Below are positions 1 through 5,134 of a stretch of 17,456 nt of DNA, one piece after another (position 1 is the stretch's first letter; every line of letters starts with the position of its first letter). The notes under the pieces are model-generated. The model ran no database searches and was not told where the DNA came from. It saw nothing but the letters and a program-made list of their open reading frames with translations. Source of the DNA: RHKX01 sp035759925 (GTDB lineage: Bacteria > Actinomycetota > Thermoleophilia > Solirubrobacterales > 70-9); contig DASTTY010000005.1 in assembly GCA_035759925.1 (NCBI GenBank), positions 1 through 17,456 of the forward strand, written 5' to 3'. The translations under genes were made by a program, and so were the position numbers.

Positions 1-71
1 GCCCGCCGTCCGAGCTCAGACTCGAGCGCGTCGATCGCCTCACCGACCTCGGACGGGCGAAATCCGAACAG
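1..71 (-). CDS. possible 5' end of a short-motif (DivIVA-like?) protein, partial
   Basis: After the rsfS stop codon the minus strand stays open to the window edge. It reads LFGFRPSEVGEAIDALESEL and continues. A start of the type 'G[FY]xxxEVxxALxxLxxxL' resembles the N-terminal motif of DivIVA/GpsB-type coiled-coil proteins, but only about 23 residues are visible. No ATG, GTG or TTG precedes the motif in this frame. A GGAGAG Shine-Dalgarno-like stretch lies at 87-92, and the nearest possible initiator is a CTG at 69-71, about 15 nt away, which is not ideal. The gene may therefore start at an unusual codon, or the frame may be fortuitous. It would be the last visible member of the proA-nadD-rsfS run. 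Family assignment is a guess. Confidence 0.25.
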   Translation of the reverse strand, partial: MFGFRPSEVGEAIDALESELGRR

Positions 72-107
72 GGACCTGCTGAACGTCTCTCCAGCGATGC
101 CGCGAGA

Positions 108-485
108 CTAGGCGCGGCGGCGGACGTCATCGACGGCCGCGCCGAGGTCGAGCCGCGGCGCCTCGCCCCAGAGCTGCTCGAGCCGATACAGCTCACGCGT
201 CTCGGCCACGAAGACGTGGAAGATGCAATCGATGTAGTCGACGAGGATCCAGCGAGCCTCGGGCAGTCCCTCGACCCGCTTCGCGAGCAGCTCGTCGTCG
301 TGCTTGAGCCGGAACTGGACCTCCTCGGCGATCGCCTTCGCCTGGCGCTCGTTGCGGGCCGTGCAGATGATCAGGTAGTCGGTGTAGCCGAGCAGGTCGG
401 AGACGTCGAGCGCGACGATCTCGGTCGCGCCCTTGCCGTCGGCGAGCGCGGCGATCCGCCTGGCCAGCGCCTCGGAGCCGCTCAT
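108..485 (-). CDS. rsfS: ribosomal silencing factor RsfS (DUF143/Iojap family)
   Basis: This 125-residue protein is the usual length for RsfS, which binds ribosomal protein L14 on the 50S subunit and blocks subunit joining when nutrients are scarce. The family core is clear: IVALDVSDLLGYTDYLIICTA around residues 23-43, then ERQAKAIAEEV, then the WILVDYIDCIFHVF segment (about 79-92) and RELYRLEQLW near the C-terminus. The ATG at 485 overlaps the nadD TGA as ATGA, so the two are probably translationally coupled. The nadD-rsfS pairing is widespread in bacteria and supports both calls. The C-terminus (RLDLGAAVDDVRRRA) is a short family-variable tail. Confidence 0.95.
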   Translation of the reverse strand: MSGSEALARRIAALADGKGATEIVALDVSDLLGYTDYLIICTARNERQAKAIAEEVQFRLKHDDELLAKRVEGLPEARWILVDYIDCIFHVFVAETRELYRLEQLWGEAPRLDLGAAVDDVRRRA

Positions 486-1090
486 GCCGCCGCCCCGTAG
501 AGGCCATGCTCGGCGATCAAACGGGCGACGGCGTCCGGCACCATCCAGCGGATCGGACGCCCGGCGGCGACGCGCTCGCGGACGAGCGTCGAGGAGATGC
601 CGACCGGCGGCATCTCGATCCGCGCCGCGCCGTCGGCGGCGCCGAGCCGGCCAAGCACGTCGTCGATTGCGTCGGAATCGAACCCGGGCCGGGCGGCGAC
701 CGCCACGGCGGCCAGCTCGACCACCCGCTCGGGGCGCTTCCAGCGTTCGAGCCCGGCGGCGACGTCGGCGCCCATCACGAAGGTCAGCACGCTGCCGGGA
801 AGCTCATCCGCAAGCAATTCAAGCGTACGGTAGGCGAACGACGGGCCGTCCCGGCCGACCTCGACGTCGGAAACGCGAAAGCCGGGAACGCCGGCGACCG
901 CGGCAGCCGTCATCTCGAACCGGACCGCCGGACCCGGCTCCGGATCGATCCGCTTGTGCGGCGCCGTCCCGGTCGGCACCAGGATCAGCTCGTCGAGCCC
1001 GAGCGCCGCGACCGCTTCCTGCGCGAGCAGGAGATGGCCGAGATGAGGCGGGTTGAAGGCCCCGCCGAGGACGCCGACCGCCGGACTCAC
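482..1090 (-). CDS. nadD: nicotinate-nucleotide adenylyltransferase
   Basis: NadD makes deamido-NAD from nicotinate mononucleotide and ATP in the cytoplasm, a late step in NAD synthesis. The 202-residue product carries the nucleotidyltransferase signature GGAFNPPHLGHL at residues 9-20 (HxGH type), PTGTAPHK at 39-46, and the C-terminal ISSTLVRERV motif from residue 165, which binds the ATP phosphates. The start is GTG at 1088-1090, overlapping the proA TGA by four bases (GTGA). An ATG is not available at the right place before the conserved GVLGGAFN strand. The gene ends in a four-base ATGA overlap with rsfS. Length and motif order are normal for the family. Confidence 0.96.
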   Translation of the reverse strand: MSPAVGVLGGAFNPPHLGHLLLAQEAVAALGLDELILVPTGTAPHKRIDPEPGPAVRFEMTAAAVAGVPGFRVSDVEVGRDGPSFAYRTLELLADELPGSVLTFVMGADVAAGLERWKRPERVVELAAVAVAARPGFDSDAIDDVLGRLGAADGAARIEMPPVGISSTLVRERVAAGRPIRWMVPDAVARLIAEHGLYGAAA

Positions 1091-2349
1091 CCGCGCGTCT
1101 GACCGCTGCCCCGGAGGACGTACTTCGTCGAGGTCAGCTCGCGGAGGCCGATCGGCCCGCGGGCGTGCAGCTTCTGCGTCGAGTTGCCGATCTCGGCGCC
1201 CATCCCGAACTCGAAGCCGTCGGTGAAGCGGGTCGAGGCGTTGACGTACACGCAGGCGGCGTCGACGCCACCCGTGAACGCGGACGCGGCGGCGTCCGAG
1301 CCGGTGACGATCGCCTCGGAATGGCCGCTGCCGTGGCGGTTGACATGGTCGATCGCGGCGGCGACCGAGTCGACCACCGCTACTGCCATCTTCAAGCCGT
1401 GATACTCGCGGTCCCAGTCGTCGTCGCCGGCCGCGGCGATCGGCACGCCGGCGGCGGCCCGCGTGCGCTCGTCGCCGACCAGCTCGACGCCGGCGCTGTG
1501 GAGGTCACCGAGCACAACCGGGAGGAACTCCTCGGCGATCGCCTCGTGAACCAGCAGCGTCTCGGCTGCATTGCAGACGCCGGGCCGCTGAACCTTCGCG
1601 TTGTAGGCGATGCTGCGTCCCATCCCGAGATCGGCGTCGGCGTCGACGTAGACGTGGCAGTTGCCGGAAGCGGCGTAGAGGATCGGCACCTCGGCCACCT
1701 CCTCGAGCGCCGCCTTCAGCCCCTCCCCGCCGCGCGGAATGATCAGGTCGACGAGGTCGCGCTGGCGAGCCAGCTCGCCGAGCTCCTCGCGACCGCCGCC
1801 GGCGACGGCCTCGACCGAGCCCTCGGGGAGCGAAGCCTCCCCGACCGCCCGGCGGACGAGCTCGACGAGGATCGCATTCGACGCGGCCGCCGAGCTCGAA
1901 CCGCGAAGGACGGCGGCGTTGCCGCTCTTCAGGCACAGCGCCGCTGCGTCGACGGTCACGTTCGGCCGCGCCTCGTAGACGATCGCGACGACGCCGATCG
2001 GGACGCGTCGGTGCTCCATCTCGATGCCGCTTTCGAGCGTCCGCCGCTCGAGCAACTCGCCGACCGGGTCCTCGAGGGCGATCACCGCCTCGACCCCGAC
2101 TGCCATCGCCTCGACCCGCTCGGAGTCGAGCCGGAGCCGGTCGAGCAGGGCGTCGTCGAGCCCGGCATCGCGGCCGGAATCGAGGTCGACCCGGTTGGCC
2201 TCGAGGATCGCCGCCGTCTGCTCGCGCAGGAGCCGCGCCAGCGCCGCCAGCGCCCCGTCCTTGTCGGCGGTCGGGACGGCGGGCAAAAGCAGCGAAGCGG
2301 CGCGGGCGCGCCGGCAGACCTCGGTCACAGATTCAGCCGTGATCGCCAT
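1087..2349 (-). CDS. proA: gamma-glutamyl phosphate reductase
   Basis: ProA reduces gamma-glutamyl phosphate to glutamate semialdehyde with NADPH, the second step of proline synthesis after ProB. The protein (420 residues from the ATG at 2349) shows the aldehyde-dehydrogenase fold: RRVPIGVVAIVYEARPNVT at about 114-132, LKSGNAAVLRGSS, the catalytic Cys259 in QRPGVCNAAETLLVH, and the C-terminal RFTDGFEFGMGAEIGNSTQKLHARGP. A GTG at 2397 would add 16 unconserved residues. The ATG at 2349 is preferred because family members start just before the ESVTEVCRRA helix and because a promoter-like -10 box lies 8 nt upstream. No Shine-Dalgarno is visible, consistent with a leaderless message. Unusually, proB is not adjacent: a plus-strand MFS gene lies between. 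Confidence 0.96.
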   Translation of the reverse strand: MAITAESVTEVCRRARAASLLLPAVPTADKDGALAALARLLREQTAAILEANRVDLDSGRDAGLDDALLDRLRLDSERVEAMAVGVEAVIALEDPVGELLERRTLESGIEMEHRRVPIGVVAIVYEARPNVTVDAAALCLKSGNAAVLRGSSSAAASNAILVELVRRAVGEASLPEGSVEAVAGGGREELGELARQRDLVDLIIPRGGEGLKAALEEVAEVPILYAASGNCHVYVDADADLGMGRSIAYNAKVQRPGVCNAAETLLVHEAIAEEFLPVVLGDLHSAGVELVGDERTRAAAGVPIAAAGDDDWDREYHGLKMAVAVVDSVAAAIDHVNRHGSGHSEAIVTGSDAAASAFTGGVDAACVYVNASTRFTDGFEFGMGAEIGNSTQKLHARGPIGLRELTSTKYVLRGSGQTRG

Positions 2350-2357
2350 GGCGGCAA

Positions 2358-2386
2358 AGGGTACGGAATGGTCCGGTTCGTGACAG
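2358..2386 (-). promoter_or_regulatory. probable leaderless promoter of proA-nadD-rsfS
   Basis: Read on the minus strand: CTGTCA (2381-2386, 4/6 to TTGACA), a 17-nt spacer, then TACCCT (2358-2363, TAnnnT type). The -10 box ends 8 nt before the proA ATG, so the transcript would start at or next to the ATG. The absence of a Shine-Dalgarno before proA agrees with this. Leaderless mRNAs are common in actinobacteria. The assignment is inferred from sequence only. Confidence 0.45.
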
Positions 2387-2413
2387 TTATCGCCCACGTG
2401 GCAACCCCGGCCC

Positions 2414-2443
2414 TTGTCCGAAATGCCCTGCTTGAGCTAGCTT
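2414..2443 (+). promoter_or_regulatory. candidate promoter for the MFS leader transcript
   Basis: TTGTCC (2414-2419) and TAGCTT (2438-2443) are separated by 18 nt on the plus strand and would start transcription near 2450. That places a leader of about 350 nt before the MFS gene. Matches are modest (TTGnCn and TAnnnT), and the region is G+C-rich, so this is a weak call. It would be divergent from the proA promoter, the two -35 regions lying about 28 bp apart. Confidence 0.25.
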
Positions 2444-2496
2444 TCGGAGGGACCAGGAAACGCCGTCCGCACGGTCCATCCCGCCGGCCGGCAAAT

Positions 2497-2519
2497 GACC
2501 CGGTCCCGAGGACCGGGTC
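2497..2519 (+). promoter_or_regulatory. perfect 10-bp hairpin just upstream of uORF1
   Basis: GACCCGGTCC (2497-2506), loop CGA, GGACCGGGTC (2510-2519). The stem is perfect and very G+C-rich, and ends 8 nt before the uORF1 Shine-Dalgarno. No T-run follows on either strand, so it is not a terminator. It could protect the 5' end of the leader RNA or act as a protein or RNA contact site. Confidence 0.6.
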
Positions 2520-2540
2520 GACAATCGAAGGAGGCAAGCG

Positions 2541-2561
2541 ATGCCGCGCGCGAGGTGGTAG
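2541..2561 (+). CDS. uORF1, six-residue leader peptide MPRARW with tandem TAG stops
   Basis: ATG at 2541 follows AAGGAGG (2528-2534) by 6 nt. This is the best Shine-Dalgarno in the whole window, where most genes have weak ones or none. The frame reads Met-Pro-Arg-Ala-Arg-Trp and then stops at TAG (2559-2561), followed at once by a second in-frame TAG (2562-2564). Such a strong initiation site for a six-codon frame points to a regulatory peptide. The Arg-Ala-Arg segment fits the '+X+' pattern at which macrolide-bound ribosomes stall, as in the MRLR peptides of erm and mef leaders. In a G+C-rich genome Arg codons are common, so the motif alone could be chance. The single Trp before the stop leaves Trp or tRNA sensing as another option. 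Confidence 0.6.
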   Translation: MPRARW

Positions 2562-2638
2562 TAGCGCCTTTCGCAGCGTGATGAAAGCCTCAAGAACCAC
2601 GAACGTCCACCCGCCGACGGGTAGTAGCCGCCGACGGG
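2557..2638 (+). repeat. short direct repeats within the leader
   Basis: GGTAGTAGC occurs at 2557-2565 (spanning the uORF1 stops) and again at 2620-2628. CCGCCGACGGG occurs at 2611-2621 and again at 2628-2638. The second TAGTAG lies in the same frame as uORF1, so a ribosome reading through the first pair of stops would meet another pair 19 codons later. The repeats offer alternative pairing partners for the same RNA segment or mark a local duplication. Confidence 0.5.
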
Positions 2639-2644
2639 CGACGC

Positions 2645-2667
2645 TCGAGGCGACCTCGAAGAGGTCG
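2645..2667 (+). promoter_or_regulatory. mutually exclusive hairpins hiding or freeing the uORF2 Shine-Dalgarno
   Basis: Hairpin A pairs CGACCTC (2651-2657) with GAGGTCG (2661-2667) across loop GAA, burying the GAGG (2661-2664) that serves as the uORF2 Shine-Dalgarno. Hairpin B pairs TCGAGG (2645-2650) with CCTCGA (2654-2659) across loop CGA. B uses the CCTC that A needs and leaves GAGG free. The two cannot coexist, which is what a translational switch requires. Pairing was read by eye, with no energy calculation. Confidence 0.5.
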
Positions 2668-2671
2668 ATTG

Positions 2672-2710
2672 ATGCGTCTAGTCGCGCTGAGTGGCGCAAC
2701 CACGCAATGA
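2672..2710 (+). CDS. uORF2, 12-residue leader peptide MRLVALSGATTQ
   Basis: ATG at 2672 lies 7 nt after AAGAGG (2659-2664). The frame has 12 codons (MRLVALSGATTQ) and ends with TGA at 2708-2710, four bases before the terminator stem begins at 2714. A ribosome on the last codons or stop would cover the upstream arm of the terminator and so allow read-through into the MFS gene. The Shine-Dalgarno is sequestered by hairpin A (2651-2667). The Met-Arg-Leu start recalls known drug-arrest peptides but lacks the second basic residue. Small and without homologues to check, so moderate confidence only. Confidence 0.4.
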   Translation: MRLVALSGATTQ

Positions 2711-2713
2711 CAC

Positions 2714-2749
2714 CGCAGGGCCGGCATTCGCCGGCTCTGCGTCTTTCTC
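2714..2749 (+). terminator. intrinsic terminator (attenuator) upstream of the MFS gene
   Basis: The arms 2714-2725 and 2730-2741 form a 12-bp stem with a single G·U pair and an ATTC loop, followed by TCTTTCTC (2742-2749). It points along the plus strand and sits 50 nt before the MFS start codon, with no plus-strand gene upstream except the two uORFs. A terminator in this position makes sense only as a conditional one. Possible competing pairings are CCGGC (2731-2735) with GCCGG (2760-2764), and GGCCGGC (2719-2725) with GCCGGCC (2483-2489). Confidence 0.75.
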
Positions 2750-2799
2750 ATCGGCCCTTGCCGGATTTCCTTTAGGAGCGAGAGAGCGCGACCGAACCG

Positions 2800-4029
2800 A
2801 TGCGGACGATGATCAGAGCAGTCCACGAAGCCCGGCTCGATCGGCTGTTCGTGGCGCACGTCCAGTCGTCGCTCGGGACCGGCGCCGGCTACGTCGTCCT
2901 GCTCCTGCTCGTCTTCGAGCGCTTCGACTCGACCTGGGCGCTGACGGCGATCCTCCTCGCCGGGTTCCTCCCGTCGATGATCATCGGTCCGCTGCTCGGC
3001 GCCGCGGTCGACCGCTGGCCGCGGCGGACCTGCGCGATCGCCGCCGACCTGATCCGGGCGTCCGCCTTCGTCGGGATCGGCGCCATCGACGACCTCACCG
3101 CGATGACGGCGCTGGCCTTCGTCGCCGGGACCGGCGAATCGCTGTTCCGGCCGGCGATCCTCGCCGGGATCTCCGACTCGGTCCGCGACGAGGACGGCTC
3201 CCTCGCTCCGGTGACCTCGCTCTACACGGTGATCGAGGACCTCGGGATCACGCTCGGCCCGGCCCTGGCGGGAGTGGCGCTGATCTTCATCGACCCGGCC
3301 GGGGTCGTGCTCATCAACGGGATGACGTTCGCGATCTCGGCCCTGCTGCTGGTCGGCGTCGATCTCGACCGGCACCGTTCCGAGCGCTCCGAGGAGATCG
3401 GGCGACCGTCGCTGCTGGCCGCCACCGGCGAGAGCTTCCGGGCGCTGCGCGGCCTGCCGCGGGTGAGCGTCGTGATCGTCGCCTCGAGCCTCGCGCTCGC
3501 CTTCGCCGCGATGATCAACGTCGCCGAGGTGCCGTTCGCCACGGAGACGCTGGAGGCCGGCGACTCCGGTTACTCGGCCCTCGTCGCCATCTACGGGGTC
3601 GGGATCGTCATCGGCGCCTCGCTCGTCTCGCGGGTGAACGCCGGCGGCGAGATGCGGCTCCTGCTCGGCGGCATCCTCCTGTTCGGCGTCGCGACCCTCG
3701 GGACCGGCATGGCCGGCGCCCTCAGCGTGGCACTCGTCACCTTCACGCTCGCGGGCTGCGGCGAAGGCCTCGAGGGCGTCGCCGGCCGGCTGATCCTCCA
3801 GCGCGACGTCCCGCGCGATCTCCAGGGGCGCGTCTTCGCGGTCAAGGAGACGGCCGGATCATGGGGCTTCGGCCTCGCGTTCGTCGGCGGCGGCGCGCTG
3901 GCAAGCGCGCTCGAGCCGAATCAGGTCTTCCTGATCGCCGGCAGCGGCGCGATCGTCGTCGCCCTGGCGACGGCAATGATGCTGCGTCGGCGGCGGGCGT
4001 CGCGGGAGGCGGTCGAGGCCGTGGGCTGA
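2800..4029 (+). CDS. MFS exporter, MefA/EntS-like (MFS_3 type)
   Basis: This is a 409-residue integral membrane protein of the major facilitator superfamily, probably with twelve membrane segments. After a short N-terminal RLDRLFVAHVQSSLGTG segment comes TM1, and the loop 2-3 signature GPLLGAAVDRWPRR at residues 63-76 is a clear motif A. FRPAILAGISD, the central basic loop (about 187-215) and QRDVPRDLQGRVFAVKETAGS fit the MFS_3 branch that includes macrolide (Mef) and enterobactin (EntS) exporters; length also matches Mef. The substrate cannot be read from sequence. The ATG at 2800 is the first in frame after a TAG at 2773-2775; AGGAG at 2774-2778 is too far, and the GAGAG at 2782-2786 is weak, so initiation may start at the ATG at 2809. 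It is the only normal-sized plus-strand gene here, splitting proB from proA, and has an attenuator leader. Confidence 0.9.
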   Translation: MRTMIRAVHEARLDRLFVAHVQSSLGTGAGYVVLLLLVFERFDSTWALTAILLAGFLPSMIIGPLLGAAVDRWPRRTCAIAADLIRASAFVGIGAIDDLTAMTALAFVAGTGESLFRPAILAGISDSVRDEDGSLAPVTSLYTVIEDLGITLGPALAGVALIFIDPAGVVLINGMTFAISALLLVGVDLDRHRSERSEEIGRPSLLAATGESFRALRGLPRVSVVIVASSLALAFAAMINVAEVPFATETLEAGDSGYSALVAIYGVGIVIGASLVSRVNAGGEMRLLLGGILLFGVATLGTGMAGALSVALVTFTLAGCGEGLEGVAGRLILQRDVPRDLQGRVFAVKETAGSWGFGLAFVGGGALASALEPNQVFLIAGSGAIVVALATAMMLRRRRASREAVEAVG

Positions 4030-4045
4030 ACCGTCCGGCGGCTGC

Positions 4046-5134
4046 TCAGGTCAGCACGAAGCGATCCCGGTGGATCGCCTCCTCGGCACCGCCGGGGAGG
4101 ATCTCGGCGATCTCGCTGCTGCGCTTGCCGACCAGGCGCTGGAGGATCTCGGAGGAGTGCTCGGAGATCCCCTTGCCGACGATCCCGAGGTCGTCGACGA
4201 CCTCGACCGGGGCGCCGGCCGCGAAGCTCCCCTCGACGCCGATGATGCCGACCGGCAGCAGCGAAGAGCCGCGCTCGCGGAGGACGCGTCCGGCGCCGTC
4301 GTCGACGACGATCCGGCCCTGCGCCGGGGTCGCCCAACGCAGCCAGAGCTTGAAGCTCGGTGCCCGATCGTCGCGACCGCTGAACGCGGTGCCGATCCGC
4401 TCGCCGCGAGCGGCAGCGAGCAGGGTCCCGGCGGCGGTGCCGTCGCAGATCGTCACGCCGATGCCCGAGCCACTCGCCATCTGGGCCGCGACGACCTTGC
4501 TGCGCATCCCCCCGGACCCGAACTGCGAGCCGCGCGAGCCGATCTCGTAGCGGTCGAGCTCAGCGGTGTCGGTGACCTCCGCGACGAGCTCGGCGCCGGC
4601 GTCGAGCCGCGGGTCGGCGCTGAACAGCCCGGCCTGGTCGGTGAGCAGGATCAGCCTCCGCGCCTCGATCATGATCGCCACCTGGGCGGAGAGGAAGTCG
4701 TTGTCGCCGAAGGTGATCTCGTCGGTGGCGGTGGTGTCGTTCTCGTTGACGACCGGGACGACGTGCCAGGCGAGCAGCCGCTGCAGGGTCTGGCGGGCGT
4801 TCAGGTAATGGATCCGCTGGGACATGTCGAATGCGGTCAAGAGCACCTGCGCCGCCCGCACCCCGCCGGCGGCGAGCCGCTCCTCGTAGGAGCGGAACAG
4901 CGAACCCTGTCCGACCGCGGAAGCCGCCTGGAGCTCGTCGACCGCCGACGGCCGGGAGGTGAGCTCGAGCATCCGCCGGCCCCGCGCGATCGCGCCCGAG
5001 GTGACCATCACGATCTCCTCACCACCCGCGTGCAGCTCGGCCACCTGCGCGCAGACGCTGTCGAGGACGTCCTTGCGGAGGGCCCCGTCGGAGCCCGCTA
5101 CGATCGACGATCCGAGCTTGACGACCAGGGTCAT
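4046..5134 (-). CDS. proB: glutamate 5-kinase
   Basis: ProB phosphorylates L-glutamate with ATP, the committed and proline-inhibited step of proline synthesis. From the ATG at 5134 the protein has 362 residues, close to the E. coli length. The amino-acid kinase domain spans about 2-255: VVKLGSS (4-10), VTSGAIARGR (44-53), VVNENDTTATDEITFGDND (128-146) and LLTDQAGLFSADPR (163-176). A C-terminal PUA domain follows (about 272-350, ending RLVGKRSSEI). The open frame extends upstream to 5446, but that part is the RTX tail of the preceding gene in another frame. The start overlaps the dehydrogenase TGA as ATGA, so translation is likely coupled. It converges with the MFS gene with only 16 bp between stops and no obvious terminator there. 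Confidence 0.96.
   Translation of the reverse strand: MTLVVKLGSSIVAGSDGALRKDVLDSVCAQVAELHAGGEEIVMVTSGAIARGRRMLELTSRPSAVDELQAASAVGQGSLFRSYEERLAAGGVRAAQVLLTAFDMSQRIHYLNARQTLQRLLAWHVVPVVNENDTTATDEITFGDNDFLSAQVAIMIEARRLILLTDQAGLFSADPRLDAGAELVAEVTDTAELDRYEIGSRGSQFGSGGMRSKVVAAQMASGSGIGVTICDGTAAGTLLAAARGERIGTAFSGRDDRAPSFKLWLRWATPAQGRIVVDDGAGRVLRERGSSLLPVGIIGVEGSFAAGAPVEVVDDLGIVGKGISEHSSEILQRLVGKRSSEIAEILPGGAEEAIHRDRFVLT

Larger units (their letters stand above)
2450..2799 (+). promoter_or_regulatory. predicted ribosome-mediated transcription attenuator leader
   Basis: This 350-bp gene-free stretch between the divergent proA and MFS genes is highly organised. In order it holds a perfect 10-bp hairpin (2497-2519), uORF1 with a strong Shine-Dalgarno (2528-2561), two 11-nt direct repeats (2611-2638), two mutually exclusive hairpins around a second Shine-Dalgarno (2645-2667), uORF2 (2672-2710), an intrinsic terminator (2714-2749) and then the MFS gene. 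Leader peptide(s) followed by a terminator before an exporter gene is the layout of attenuation-controlled resistance genes such as mef and several erm genes. The elements are seen directly; the mechanism is inferred. Confidence 0.6.

Noticed and set aside
2325..2699. minus-strand frame of 124 codons upstream of proA
   Set aside because: No conserved domain, poor start, and it overlaps the divergent leader and the proA promoter.
2581..2775. 64-codon plus-strand frame from ATG 2581 to TAG 2773, running through the terminator
   Set aside because: No Shine-Dalgarno before ATG 2581, Arg/Ser-rich composition typical of a chance frame, and it crosses all the RNA structures. Kept in mind as an alternative leader frame, but unsupported.
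1165..2775. 536-codon open frame on the plus strand opposite proA
   Set aside because: Antisense shadow of ProA; no recognisable domain, and it runs from inside proA into the leader region.
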